From Aphanomyces cochlioides (taxonomy: Eukaryota > Oomycota > Saprolegniomycetes > Saprolegniales > Verrucalvaceae): a stretch of 64,000 nucleotides of DNA. The stretch covers positions 992,001 to 1,056,000 of the forward strand of contig JAHQRK010000003.1 in the NCBI GenBank assembly GCA_019828595.1. Reading direction: 5' to 3'. Below the pieces are notes generated by a model. It made no database searches and was not told where the DNA came from. It saw nothing but the letters and a program-made list of their open reading frames with translations. A program made the translations under genes and the position numbers. Shown one piece after another: positions 42,849-55,858 of this stretch. How positions within the stretch are numbered: the stretch's first letter is position 1; the number at the start of each line of letters is the position of its first letter.

Positions 42849-43046
42849 CGATCGATCAGGTTTTGGGATTTTGTGGTCTTTTGCCCCCCTGACCAGTTTA
42901 CTTGATCGAAAATATCATACTGCATCTTAAGTAAAGTATTGTCACCACATGGTTTATTTCCATTCTATACTTAAATGAATGAACATCTGATTAAGTAAAA
43001 TTCAGTTACACCAAGTTTTGTGATCGGTTTCGCCGTGGTGGTTAAC

Positions 43047-45126
43047 ATGGACGAAGACGAGCTCGTGCGGAGCCGGCAGGAGTTGTCAACGTTCACCAAC
43101 GTCATGGCGCCCATGGTGCAGTCAACGCTGGCTCGTGTGGCGGCCAAGCTGCCACCGCCGACTCGTCCGAATTCCGCGTCTGTCGTTCGTTTCTCCAAGA
43201 AGAACAAACCGCTGACAACGGCGACTACCGCAGTGTCGCCGTCGCGAAAAGCCAACGACGAGATATCCCCACCGCAGCCCATCGTGCGACCGAAAACAGC
43301 CGCCGTGAGACTCTTCAGATCCAACCAAGTGAGCCCACTTGTCGAAATCCAGTCGACCAAAGTGAAAGCCCAAGCTCGTGTCGCCAGACCAAAGACGGCG
43401 TCGATCGTGACGTCGCCTAGGACTCCCAAGCGAGAGATGCCACTGGAGCACGACACAAACCTCCAGCGAGCTAAGCTCCTTGCAAACAAGCAGCTCCGGC
43501 CCAAATCTGCGATTGCCCAAGCGACTTCTCTCCCTGCGACTATTTCCTCAGCCAAGAAGCGACCGAGACCGCCATCGGCATGGACTCTCATGCAAAACCA
43601 CGCGCAAGCTACGTACGCTCCACTGAGTCCATCGGGCGAAGTCGATCGCGTCAGTATTGACTTGACACGGAAAGAAATCGGCCATCAGCGAGAAGTGACG
43701 GCGGCAGTCCACAAACGCTTCAACGACATGAAGCATCAGTGCCAAACCAAGCAGGCCGAGCTGGCGCATATGCGCCGTCAACTTGACACGCTCACCCAGG
43801 AATCAACAGTCACCACTGCGGAAGCCAACACGTTTGCAGGACTCACTGCACGGGCGCACGCTCTCCAAGCCCAGATTGCAAAGGACAAGGACCAAACGAC
43901 CAAGTGCCGCCACTACAAGCGCATCTTGGAGCACATGCTCGAGCGAACCAAGCTCGACAGCGCCGCTGTTGTCGCACGGACAAAGACTCTTCACAACAAA
44001 TCCTCCGTCGTCGAACGCGAGTACATGCCGCCTTAGCTTTCCACTTGCTAATTGGATTTGCACTAGATGGATGGCTCTCGATAGCCGCAAGCACCATTAC
44101 GACAACGTCGTCGCCCATGTCCAGAAACGACTCGAGAAACTTCGGTGAGGATCTCTGGAAAGCAAACTGACGGCAACCGCGGTAGAACTACTCGCGACGC
44201 GGCGCGAGACGAACATGCCGTCCTGCTCGAGAGCCTCCGTTCCGAACTACAGCAGAGCGAGGAACTCTACCGACGGCGCGTCGAAGCCGATCGGAAACGC
44301 CGCAACCTTGTCATGACATTTCGTTCTCCTGGTGAAAAGTCTCAGCCAAATCTGTCGAGAACCAACACGCAAGTGCTGCTGCAGCGAGAGGCAGCTCTGA
44401 CCACTCGTGAGGGAGACTACGATCGACTCGTCGCTGCGACCCATGAGACGGATTTACGCGCTCTCGTCCGTCGATTCTTGGACTACCGTCGCGACGTCGA
44501 CGTGCTCAAACAACTCCAAAGCGATGGTTTGAGCCTGCGCGAAACGCTGGAAGCGGAGCACGATCGCATCTCGGCTGAACTCCACGATCTTCGAACATGG
44601 TACGAAGGCAGACGTCCCCCTTGGCTCTCTTCACGGGGAATGCTCTCTAGTGGCTCTGATCGCGTCGTGGAGACGCAGCATAAAGTCCAAGGCGTGCTGG
44701 AAGACGAACTCTGGATGAACCAAGCCAGCGAAGAGCGAGCGCTAGCTGCAAAATCCTACCACCAAGACATCGTCACCGGTGCAGAGCTCTCTCTCTCTTG
44801 ATTTTCTCCAGCTCATGCTCTTCCTAGCTCTGCATCAAGGCTTGTTGAGCATCATCGAATGGCTCGAGTGTGTGGCGGAGAGCCGCGTGGCCAAGGAACC
44901 GCTGGAATCTTTGCCGCAAACTTGCATCCAGCTCTACCAAGCACATCTCGCGACCGTCGAGGAACTTCCAACAGAAGCGCTGCAGGAAGTACGTCCAACC
45001 TCTTTCGACTTGCAAGTCCATGGCTTGGCGCTGTAGGTCTTTGAGCAATTGCCAGTCACGCTGTGGAAGAAATCACTCGAGCGCGTCGTTCTCGACGACA
45101 ACGTTGACGCCTCGAACCCGTCCTAA
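43047..45126 (+). CDS. Coiled-coil protein, probably cytoskeletal
   Basis: Five exons (43047-44020, 44067-44144, 44186-44778, 44828-44988, 45037-45126) give 631 residues. The first 190 are Pro/Ser/Arg-rich and disordered, with short repeats of the type RPKTA and RPKSAI. Long coiled coils follow (GHQREVTAAVHKRFNDMKHQ, LTARAHALQAQIAKDKDQTT, REYEWMALDSRKHHYDNVVA). This shape is common in axonemal or basal-body coiled-coil proteins such as outer-arm docking components, and the convergent neighbour is an EF-hand protein of axonemal type, but no specific family is identified. It ends 115 bp from that gene. Confidence 0.75.
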
Positions 45127-45240
45127 GCTGCAAGAATACCAATAGACTATATGTTAGCTCAAGTTAAGCTGTACACAACGAGCAAAAGGTCGAGAACGAC
45201 GTGGATTCCGCGTCGGCGGCGCGTTTGGCACTTATCTTCT

Positions 45241-48200
45241 TCATTCCAAGCACGCCCGCATGAAGGCATTGTAGTTGACATGTCCATCGTCCATCGAGTC
45301 AAAGTCCTTGAGCAGCTACGGAGCCGTCGATGTGATTCAAATTCTGGCGGTCCATCGACAACGTACCGCGTAGTAGACATCGTCGGTCAAGGCGATGCCA
45401 AACCATTCGAGGAGATGGCGGAAATGCTGCGGACTCAGTCGGCCTGCATTCGCCGCGTCCAATTTCCTCAGCGATGCGTAGATGCTCTTCCACTTCTGCT
45501 TGAGCACGCCGCGGATTTCCTCTGGCACCTGCAAGCGGACGACGACGTGAGCCATGGATGGTGGTGCGACGACATAGACCTTGGATTTACGAGGACTGAC
45601 CGCGGGGAGATTCGCGTCGGGCTTTGCCAACTCGGACAGAGTCAAGCTCTTCCCCTCGACATGCTGCTTGAGGAATGCATTGTAGTTGATCCGGCCGCTG
45701 TTGTCGGCGTCGTATTTCATGCATATCCGCAAGACTTCTTCAAATGTCAAGGCGAGGCCCATGTTGTCCATCACTACAAGCCATGACGACGGCGCGGACT
45801 GCAGAGTTGAAATACCTTTCTTGAACGACGCTTGGGAAATCACGCCGCGTTTGTCCGTGTCGATCTGTTGAAACATCTTGTGGATTGTTTTCCACCGCTT
45901 GGTCAAGAGCGATTTGATCTTCTCTTCCACGACGAGCGCATTGCCGCCGACGGCCATCTTCCCTTCCTCGACGTGGCGCGTCACGACGTTGGTGGCAAAT
46001 GCGTCCTTGGCCACCACGACGGGCTGCTTGCTGCGTTTTGCCACGGCCTTGGGAGCGATGGAAATCGCACTGTAGTAGGAACAATTGCTCGCCAAGTCGC
46101 TCATGCCAGTCATCTTGTCGGGGTCTTTGCCGCCGTTTGCATGGAGCATTTCGAGATAAGGCACCATGGCCGTGTCGTCGACGTCGTAGTACTTGGCAAA
46201 CGCCGTGAACACTTGTGGGTCTCGAAATGGAAGGCCGACCTTCTCAAGGACGCGGCGAACTTCCACGTACGGCAATTGCCCCGACTTGGCCGTGTCCACG
46301 TGCGAGAAATACTTGTACACGCGGCGCTGGAGCGACGGCGACGACGTCAAATGGTGGCGGAGAATCACGCGAGCATCCTCGACCGTCCGAATGTCCGCGT
46401 CGACGTTGTGCAGACGACTCGATTCCTCAGAGAGCGACTCGCGGAAACCATCCATGCCGCCGAGGGGTTTCCCAAGAAGCCCCGAGTTGAAATCCAAGAG
46501 GAGTTCGCGGTACGCGATGGCGTCCAAGTGGGCGTTCGTGTACCGCGCAAAGAGTTGGTCGTACATGGATGGCTCGCATTTGATGTTGTGGTCCTTGAGG
46601 ACGGCGAGCCAGGCGTCGCGGGAAACAAAGCCTTTCGCGTCGGGGTCGGCGTGCGAGAGCGCGGCTTCCATCGACTTGATGTCCTGGCGAATGGCCTCTT
46701 TGACGGCATCGAGAGGGCGGCGAAGTTGCGGTGGAGCGACCGGCGGCGCTTCAAATTCATCCTCAAAGCTAAAGTGTTCAAGGAGCGTCTGCTGCGCGCG
46801 GGTGTCCGTGTCGTAGTCGGTGAGGAAGCTCGAGTAGCGGATGGCGCACGTGTGGTGCGTGTTGGCTTTGTCTTCGTAGAACAAACACAAGAAGGCGATC
46901 TGCTCGTCGCGGAGATTCATGTGGTGCTTGACGATGCTTGTAAAGCAGTCGGCCGTGACGCGTCCGACGCGCTTGACGTCGGCGGCGATCACTTCGTTCT
47001 TGAGCGTCTTCCACACTTGCGGATCCATCTTGGCTCGTTTCTCGCGGATGCTCATCTCCATGATGAGGTATTCCGTCGGCGACTGTTTCGGCGCGTTCAT
47101 CGTGTTCTTGTTGGGATGCGGCGCGTAGAGTCCCATGACTTTGGGGCGATACGACTTGACCAAGTCGCGGTAGTTCATCAAATCGTTGTGGTGGCTCCCA
47201 CACGATCGAAAGATGGAGAGGATGTTTTGCTGCGGGAGATCGCCCATGTACTCGCCCAAGATGTGGAGGAACTGCGCTCTTGGGATCCAGCCCGTCTTGT
47301 GGATGTCCGCCGCGACGAAATCCAAGTACATGGCATGCCACGTGCTGTCTGCGAGCTTGGAGAAGTGCTCCTTGATGTTGGGCAAGTCGCTCTGGTTGAT
47401 CTTCTCGCCCATGACGAGCGACGTCCGCTCCGCCAAGACAAACTTGGTCTTGTGCGGCGGCGGGGACGACGACGGATTGGGCTCGTCGCCGAATTTCATC
47501 TCCTCGCCAAAATGGTTGAAGAGCTCGACGGCGCTGACGAGGCCGTCTTTGTTGGTGTCGTAGCACGCCAAGAGCTGCTGGAACTGCGCGTCCGTCATCG
47601 AGATATCAAAGCGCTGGAGAATGCGCTTGAACTCATCAGGCAGGAGATAGCCTTGCTTGTCGATCGCAAGTTGCAAAATGGCAGGACGAAGATGCCTACG
47701 CAGCGACGACAATGATCTTTCTCTCTTTCTGGATGACGTACGTCCAGTGGGCGGCGATTTTGTCGTCGACGAGCTTGCGGACTTGGCCGCGGAGAAAACT
47801 CGTTTGGACTTTTTCATCCACGGCCGCGACGCTGAAATCATGCGCCGTGTGCTGCAAGATGGAATTGCCGACGCGCTCGGCGTTGGAGTTCGAGAACGAT
47901 GCGCCAAACTGCGCAATAAACTCGGCGTAGTTGACAATCCCGTCGCCGTTGGCGTCGTAGCGAAGGAACAAGTTCTCGAGCGAGTCCATCGTGACGGGAA
48001 TGTTAAACTTGCGCAGCACTTTCAGGAACTCTCCTGCGGACAAAAAGCCGCTCTACAACAACCACGTCGTCGCTGGAAAGAAGAGAGAGAGAGTCTACCT
48101 TGTCCTTGTCGAGGCTGCGCAGAGTTTCCCGAAAGGTCGACCACGAATCGCGGAGTCGTTCCTTGAGCAACTCGTTCATTTCCTGGACGGCGCTGTGCTG

Positions 48201-48683
48201 GAATGTCTGGAGGTGCTTGACATGCTCCGTGAGCCGCGTTTTCTTGATGGCGTGGCGCTTTCCCGACTCTTTTGACCGCAGCATGAGCGCAAAATGGTCG
48301 ACAAAGTCTTGATACGACAGCTTGAGGTCGTTGTTTTCTTCATACTCGCACAGGAGCGCCTTGGCTTCGTCGGTCGAGAGACGAATGCCGTAGACATCAA
48401 ACACTTGGACGATTTCGCCCACGCCGCTCACAGCCGTGTTGCCAAAGTGGATGTGGCTCTGCAAGTTGCGCACCATGTGCGTGTCGCCTTCCCATTTGAG
48501 CTTCGACGGACGCATCGGCGGTTCTTCCACGGGCTGTTGCTTCGAGAGACTCAGCGATGCCGACACCTTGATAGGCGACACGGCAGGGCCGCGATTCGAT
48601 CCACCCGCGACGAGGGTTCGAGCCTTTCGGGGCGACGGCGTTTTGTGCGGCCGTGGTGTCACCGACGGAGCAAAGTTGTCCAT
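45241..48683 (-). CDS. Multi-EF-hand protein (EFCAB6-like)
   Basis: A long protein of about 1,100 residues, mostly in one open exon (about 47,640 to 45,380) with short introns near both ends. Numerous EF-hand units are seen. Calcium-competent loops include YDTNKDGLVSAVELFNHFG, YDANGDGIVNYAEFIAQFG, KYDADNSGRINYNAFLKQ and, in the last exon, DSMDDGHVNYNAFM; others are degenerate. Serial degenerate EF-hands of this type are characteristic of EFCAB6, a microtubule inner protein of axonemes. The ATG at 48683 begins a basic Ser/Pro-rich leader. The exact donor near 47,700 is uncertain. The plus strand has a 627-codon open frame over the same region, an antisense artefact. Confidence 0.85.
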
Positions 48684-49194
48684 GGCACTGGGAGATGCCG
48701 CCGGCTCGCTTGCGACGGTAGTAACAAGGACTAAAAATACGCTCAACCTGCCACGTGACGTGAAACGAATCCCAAATATAGCCAAGCGAGGCGGTCATCA
48801 CTTGAGGCTCAGGACAAATTGGCGAGCAATCCAACAGTTCATGGTCCCTAGAGAGACTAGAGCTAGTTGAGATATTCATCGCTGTTGCATTTGCCGGTAT
48901 TGTAGCCCTTGGACTCACGCGCAACGCCCCCCCCCCTGGTCTCGAGGGAACTGCCTCTGTTCAAGCGCCACGACACCGCCATCGAATGATCGCGCCTCTG
49001 TAAAATTCCTTTCTCCCTGTCCATCGACTTGAAATCTTTCAGGACAGGCAGTAGAGCGGTACAATGACAATCAAAGCTACGGTGTAGACTTTCATGGGAG
49101 ATCGAACAGCGTCTTCCTCACTAAAACAAGTTGTCATGATGTCGTGGATGGAAAGACATCAAGCAGAAGATTGAATTTTCTTGGATATGTTGCT
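48684..49194. other. Gap upstream of the EF-hand gene
   Basis: 511 bp with no coding signal. It includes a run of ten C at 48927-48936. It likely holds the EF-hand gene promoter and the ALG1 3' end. Confidence 0.4.
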
Positions 49195-50919
49195 CTACTG
49201 TTCCAACAAGGCTTGAAAGACAGGGAGCGCATGTCGATGCCAATTCTCTGGCCAGTGCTATGTACATTCTTCAATTCCTAGCCGAGTCGCGACGACAAAC
49301 ATACCTCGACTTGCTTGAGAGATTCGCGCAGATCAGCTAGCTTGGTGTTCTACCAACAGAGAGACTTATCTGTCGGCTTGAAGGTACAACAAACCTTTGG
49401 GAAATCTTCCAACAGAGCGTACAGTTGATCGCAAAGCTCGACGCTGTCTTGGAAAATCATGCCATTCCTGTCGTGAACGTTAGAGTCATTGCAGCATGTC
49501 GAGTCGTACTTTTCATGGCGAACAAGTTCATGCAAGCAATTGAATTTGACAGCACAGACTGGGACTTGGCAACCAAACATGTCGAGCACCTTCATTGGCA
49601 AGTCCAAGCCCGATGTTGACGTGTGTAAACAAATGCCCAAGTCGGAACTGCCGAGCATCACCGGGTAGTCCTTTGCTTCGAGCCACCTATGATCGACCGC
49701 CTTCATCGTTGCAACGTCGAGGGAACGCTTACATTGTGGTAATGCGCACTCGGTTCAAATTCATCTCGGCAATTTTCTTGAGGTACATTTCTTTCTGCGG
49801 ACCTTTGCCCGTCACGACAACGAGAACATTTGGAAAGCTGACATCGAATGCGATTTTCGTATCAAGCAGTACAAGGGCTTGGAACAAGAGGCCAAAATCT
49901 TCGTCTTCCGTCCAGCTCGTCGAGCTACACACCACGTTTGTGACGACTCTTCATGGATCAATCGATACCTGATGAGAACAGCGGGACGATCGGATCGAAG
50001 TTGGAGGTTTCTGCGGTGTTGTGACCATCTGAACGATGTTGAAAGGCTTACTTTTTTGTTTTCGTCGTGCGCAAAGTCGAATCTCCACCTGAAGGCACCC
50101 ACTGTGGAAGGATTAGTCTGTATCGTCAAGATAAAGCAAACCTCTTGAGGCATTTGCTCGTTCAAACGCGTGAATAATTCATGCTGCTCGTCGACAGTCG
50201 CAGGCTTGAAGAATTCCGGCGGCTTGTCGTACAACACAGTCGCTGTAATATTCCAGTTTTCACGGAGCCAGCCCTGCATGGCTTTCGTGACGCAGAAATG
50301 CGCATCGGCCAATTGTCCAAAGAAACGCTCGAATACTGTTGCGATCTAAGATAGTTTCGTGGCTTTATAGGCATTGATGGAGTATGAAGCACCTTGACGA
50401 ATGCATGGGATTCTCCGATGCCAAGAGCGAGGACTGTGTAGCCAAAGTTGTGCCAGTCAATAACAAACTTGGCTCCTTTCAGCTTGCATGTCAACCAGGC
50501 CACATACAGAGTGGGAATTCTACGCACAGAATATCAGAAAGACAATGGTGTGTTGCCGGCAATACGTTGGCGGATTTTGCACCATGATGGCATCAATCGA
50601 GCCAAGCGTGAACAAGAGGATCCAGAACAATTGACACAGCTACGGAGAGCTCAGAGACTATCATCTTTATCCACTGGTGTACCTGTATCAAGACCTTCAA
50701 TGGTCCCGAGAGCACAAACAACGAGCGTGAGACTTTGACGGGTGAAAATGTCCGCAGAGTGATGTTGGGTTGCGACAAGAGCTGCGGAACGCATTTCTCG
50801 CCTTCATAGCCGACCAAAGTGACCTTAGTTTCGGGCATTTGCGACAAGGACACTGCATGATACTGCATGCGTGGGCTGCGACCGACGTCGCCAAGTACCA
50901 AGACGACCACGTGCCGCAT
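49195..50919 (-). CDS. ALG1: ALG1 chitobiosyldiphosphodolichol beta-mannosyltransferase
   Basis: Adds the first mannose to GlcNAc2-PP-dolichol on the cytosolic face of the ER (family GT33). About eleven exons with 39-48 bp introns from ATG 50919 to TAG 49195-49197. Motifs: [139 protein letters not shown] and the conserved FNCLHELV. All signature blocks of the family occur in order with nothing missing. It acts upstream of the step in which RFT1 (20.6 kb) is implicated. Confidence 0.95.
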
Positions 50920-51357
50920 GATCAATTTCAGTTTGCATCAACATCTTGCGGAAATATTATCCGGAATTTTGAACTATTTCTATTGGTCATATCTGTATTT
51001 ACAGCTCGTCCAAGTAATTACTTCTACATAAATCAGTGAATCTGAGCTTTTGCAGACGCTACATAATTTAGACAACAAGGGATTAAGTATTAGAGGAACC
51101 CACGGTTAGTTTCTACATGATCAAGTGCTTGTAATTGTTTGGCATGCAGTCGTTAACATCCTAATAAAGAGGAATTTGGCGTGATTAAGTCGTGGCTGCG
51201 ATACTGAGGGACGGAATAAACGAGACACAATGTTTCAGCCAATCAAATACTTCTTTGGATTAATGATCAAAGGATAATAAGCCAATCAGATCACTTCAAC
51301 AGGTTTGAATAACAGAGACAACAAGTCGAGGTAAACAGCAACGACAGCCTCGCGATG
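50920..51357. promoter_or_regulatory. ALG1 upstream region / GH5-A 3' flank
   Basis: 438 bp, AT-rich. Two inverse CCAAT motifs (AGCCAATCAAAT and AGCCAATCAGAT) lie near 51237 and 51280. The part near 51300-51357 resembles the 3' flank of the second GH5 gene (59040-59082), as expected for a tandem duplication. Confidence 0.4.
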
Positions 51358-53483
51358 CTACACATCAATCATGCGCTTGACTGTCAAGGAATGTTTTCGC
51401 TTCTTTGGATCATGCGTATAGTGTACAAGCTCGTATCCATCGAAATGCTCAATGCGAAAGTCGCCATCCGACACGATCACACAGACACCGTCTTCAAAGT
51501 GAACAGTGCGTGGAACAAAAATGACTGTCGTGGTTGCTTCCTTGCTCGTGCTTGAGGAAGTGTACTCGAGAGTGTAAACCACTTTGTTCAGGTCAAATGT
51601 GGACGCAGTAGGAACCCCAGCCACTTTGAAAGGTCCAGGACGAACATAGCCAGGCTTTGCTCGGCCACCAGCGTCACGATCCTTGCTGCCTTTAGCTTGA
51701 TCAGCACTGTACAAGCTTAAATCCTACACCCAAGTTCTTGAGGTAGTTCATCGCAGGAATTTGCTCACCTCCAAGTTCCACTGGTCGCCAAATTTGTTGT
51801 TATTGTCCGCTGTGTAGCACCAAAGCGTGTAGTTGAGCAAGTTGGCCTCCAGAGAGCTAACCGTATTGTCCATTGCTTCGATTTGCGGTTTGAAATTGCC
51901 AGTGATGTACGATTCACCTCCACTTAAATTGAATGGAATGCCACATTCGCCAATCAAAGTCGGAACATTATCCATGTATTCTGTCGACATGGCTTTGATA
52001 GATGCGAGAGCTTTGACGTGGTTCGCTCGGACGCGATTTCTTCCAAAGACTGGCTTGCGAGTATGTGTATCCACGGTGAACCATGGCACCCAAGTTCGAA
52101 GAAAGAGAGTGAGGGGGTCGTACCAATGCATGGCATTCACAGAGCGGGGAATATTGATCTTTGGAAATGGTGTAGTGAGGAATTCCAATGGAGGCATCTC
52201 AAGAAACAGGATTGCCTGAGGAATCACGTTGCGAATCGCTTCAATGTACGCCTAGTCGTGTCGTCGTCAGATTTGTCGATCTATAAGTGAATACCGTAGC
52301 AAAGGGTACGTAGCATTCAGTGCCAAAGTCAATATAGGCAAAATAGTTGCGCCGAAGAGCTTTAGGTTCCTTCTTTGCTGCATCGTAGGAGTAGAGACCC
52401 AATTTTTCCCAAATGCATGGCACACCATCTTGCCATGCTCGCTTGCCGTTTAATTTGACCTTCTCTTTGCGGTCGCATTTGCCCAAAATATACTGATTCA
52501 GCCCTAGCGAGTATTCACATTACAGTGTGCTCCAATAGACACACCTGTGGACCATACTTCGACCTTCTTGTCGATTCCATTCGCCAAACACATGCCTTGA
52601 TAAGGAGTCGGTGCGTAGCCAAGTTTAAGTTCCGTCTCTGTAAAGTGTTTCTTGATATCTTTCACGCCAATGTACCCGGTAGAAGGCTCATTCATCGTGC
52701 CTATGACGTTCCATGAAATGATATGACCATGAAAATTGCATCTACCAAAGCCCATGACGTGATCCATGTCTGCTACTACATTAGCCACTTGGACCATGGC
52801 ATTGATGTAATGAGACTGCAAAAAGTCTTGGACGGGTCTCCCATGCATGAGGACGCCCGGAGCAAGCCTACACGACATGAGGACACCGCCATCAAGTAAG
52901 ACTCTTACTTATTGCCAGCCCAAAACAGCGTCGCCATCGTCGCACAGCCGAACTTGAACATATTCGTCGGCCAAATCATTTTCGGAAAGTCCTCAGGTTT
53001 ACCTCCAAACGTATCTTGACACAGAGCTGCCTTGGTCACGGCAAAGTTGTCAGGATTGAGACCAAGATCCACCATCGTCCACAGGGGAGCACCATCGCCA
53101 CCCGTCCAGCGGGACCACACGTCTTGATGCGGGTCAATGTAAATGTACATGCCATACTTGCGAGCAATCAACAGTACCTCGCGGAGATAACTGAGGTACT
53201 CTTGGTCGTACACACCAGGTCCTTCATGCTCAACCGCTTCCCATGTAATGAGGAAACGAAGACAGTTGAATCCCCATCGCTGCAACCGGCCGTAGTGCTC
53301 GTCAGCGTCTTTGAGTGGGAATGGTCGATTGACAAACGTGACTTGTCCGTTTGACGAGGTTCCAAACGGCACCTTTGTGGAGCCACCAAGATTGACACCA
53401 CGGAGCAAGACAACATTGCCATCGACGTCGTAGAAGTTGCCGTCACGGAGCTCCAAGTGGAATGGCGATGTTGCTTGGGCCAT
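51358..53483 (-). CDS. GH5 glucosylceramidase-like hydrolase, copy A
   Basis: Six exons (53483-52909, 52867-52746, 52700-52545, 52503-52295, 52251-51769, 51723-51358) give 636 residues. Blocks LLRGVNLGGSTKVPFGT, GFNCLRFLITWEAVEHEGPG, YGMYIYIDPHQDVWSRWTGG, MGFGTMNEP (acid/base Glu) and PTLIGECGIPFNLSGGES (nucleophile Glu) place it in glycoside hydrolase family 5, near the fungal endoglycoceramidase-related proteins that cleave glucosylceramide or sterol glucosides. A C-terminal beta domain follows (PGPFKVAGVPTASTFDLNKV, LTVKRMI). No signal peptide is visible, so it is probably intracellular, as in the fungal relatives. It is tandem with copy B. Confidence 0.88.
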
Positions 53484-54476
53484 TCTGGTCAGATGGAATT
53501 GTGTGACGATTTGAACTGTATAAACATGCTAACACTATTTATAGCCGAAATTAGATTTGTCGCCGAAAGGGCGCGCAGCCAAGATACGCATGGATGACAA
53601 GGGATCACTGCAAGAATGAAAGATGCGACTGCTATAAGCAGTGAGCTCAGGCTCTGCTTTTCACCTATGAAGAGCTTCAAAGTCCACTGCCTGGGCTATG
53701 TCGAAAAAACACGATATCAACGTCTGTTAGCTGGCTTGAGACAGGCCTTCGCCATACTATGCAGCGAACTTTCTTTGCGTGATACATGCTCAATGCCTGA
53801 GGTTGAAATTCTAGCAAAGCCTAGAATATAGCTGGGCAATTTGTCCCCACGCTTTTGCTCGCACTTGGAAATGCCAGCTAAATCTGTACCCCGACTGATG
53901 CTTCATTTCACATTCAAAACTCTGTGGCTTCCATTCGGATGTCTTCATCTTGCAGTAGCTCGCTCTATGTGTGCTATAATGCCGAGGAACGCAAGATCTG
54001 CTTGCTTCACAATGCTCGCTTTTCATCGTTGTAGCAATTGCCGCGATTTAACATTGAAGTGATTCCTTCAACCGCTGATCAAAGTGGTGCCTTCCATGCA
54101 TGCCCTCTTACGTTGGCTTTCAAAGCTGCATAGAAATATGACATACTAATGCGCCGCCGGGTTAGAGGCATCCCATCAAAGCAATTCAATTGTCTTGATT
54201 GTGCCTGATCAACTTGGTGATCAAGCAAACGCCTAAGGAAGTACATGTACACGTCTTTGACTGACAGTCGGGCAAAAAAGGAAATACATATTTTTATCCA
54301 ATCAAATATTTTACAAGATAATTTGTCATTCTCGGGAAAAAGCAGGACGTTTGATAAACTATATAAGGTTTGGTAGGACATGGTGCCCTCCGTTTTCTGG
54401 ATAAGCAAGTTATCCGGCTTTTGAGTTGAGGCTGCCAGCAGCCACAAACAAAATCTCACAAGAAAACGCAGGACAC
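53484..54476. other. Gene-poor region between GH5-A and Crypton
   Basis: About 990 bp with no gene I can support. The open frame at 54079-54564 (minus) overlaps the start of the recombinase and has no recognisable motif. The part from 54240 to 54420 is AT-rich and is probably the left flank of the Crypton element and the GH5-A promoter. Confidence 0.4.
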
Positions 54477-55858
54477 ATGTCCCGCGGAACTGAAGTTGGG
54501 AGTTTTGACGAGCTGAATGAAGAAGTGCGTGAAATTCGAGCAAACACTGTCTCAAAACGCTCAAGGGATATCTACATGAATTCTTATGCTAGGTTTGTCT
54601 CGTGGCTCGTCATACACAAGCAAAACTTAGTGCCTGATGCCTTTTTTGACTTGCTTGGACAGCAACCTGCATCGCATCCTGCGCTTTTTGCCTCTGTAAA
54701 GTCGCTTTTGATGGATTCGAACTGCTGCCCACCAATTCATTTTGATCGTTTGACAGCTCCCGATTTTGTGGTATGGATTTTGACGTTGAAGAAAAAAAAT
54801 GGGGATCGACTAAGTTACTCTACTTTAAACACGCATCGAGCTGGCCTTTTCAACTTGTTTCGACGTTTTGGTGTGTCTATGTCAACAACATTGGAAAAGG
54901 AGATGTCAAACCATTTCAGAGGGTTGAAACGCAGTATTGCAGAAAGCACAGCCTCTGGCAATGGACGAATTAAAGTTGGTAAAGACCCCTTGTCTATTGA
55001 TACCTTTCATTTTTTGTCCAAAGCATTGCTCCTCGTCACAGACTTGAATGCTGTATTTGCACGAACATTCATGCTCGTTGCTTGGAATCTAATGTGCCTT
55101 CGTCCAATGCCTTTGGAATAATGCTTGAGCACATGGAATGGTCAAATGATGCGTTGAGAATCTATTTTGCACATATGAAGAATGACCAAGGTGGTGACAG
55201 ACCTCGAGATCCCCGCCACGTCTATGCTAATCCAAAACATCCTGCTTTATGTCCGATATTGGCGTTGGGAATCTACTGGTCCTGCTACAGTTTTGACAGT
55301 GATACAAAGCAGCTTTTCCCGGGATCAAATCAGTATGAACGCTTCCGAAAGGAATTGGCACGAATTTTATCAAAAGACAACATTTCTGGTGACATGAGAC
55401 GAAGGGGTATCAATATTGAAGACATTGGTACACACTCTTTGCGCAAAGGGGCCTCAACATTCTGTTCGTCTGGCTCCACAGCTTGTCCATCGTCAACGGC
55501 TGTCCATTTGCGCGCGGGCTGGTCATTGGGCGGGGTGCAAGATACATACCTGCGGTATGAAGCAGCAGGCGACCAGTATGTTGGGCGAACTGTTTGTGGG
55601 CTTCCTATCAACTCTTACGAATTTGCGTTGCTCCCTCCTCATTTCGTTTGCTACAATGACACTCTTGCATCTGCACTTGATGTATGTTTTCCACGTGCGC
55701 CTGGTCATCTACAATTTGTCTTAGAGTATGCACTTGCATCTCTTGTCTACCATTCGAATTATCTTGTTGAGAGTCTTCAGCCAAATCATCCCATATTTTT
55801 GTCGCCGTTGTTTTTGGATCCTGCCTTGATGCGGGGATTGAAATCTATTGTTCATTAG
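54477..55858 (+). pseudogene. Crypton tyrosine recombinase with frameshift
   Basis: An N-terminal core-binding domain (RANTVSKRSRDIYMNSYARF, LTAPDFVVWILTLKKKNG) is followed by a catalytic domain: FMLVAWNLMC, FAHMKNDQGGDRPRDPRHVY, IEDIGTHSLRKGASTF (H-x-x-R) and WSLGGVQDTYLRYEAAGDQY (nucleophile Tyr). The frame changes at about 55093-55100. The upstream frame ends at 55121; the downstream frame continues SNAFGIMLEHMEWSND. One missing base explains the shift, and it falls where the first catalytic Arg (N-L-x-x-R) is expected. The start ATG is at 54477. Confidence 0.85.

Noticed and set aside
45832..47715. 627-codon open frame on the plus strand
   Set aside because: It is exactly antisense to the EF-hand gene. 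Its translation is rich in V, H, R and D with no domain, typical of the complement of a GC-biased coding exon.
48927..48936. Run of ten C as a regulatory element
   Set aside because: A simple homopolymer in intergenic DNA, with no associated motif.
54079..54564. 161-codon minus-strand frame beside the Crypton
   Set aside because: It overlaps the recombinase N-terminus antisense, lacks motifs and has unusual composition.
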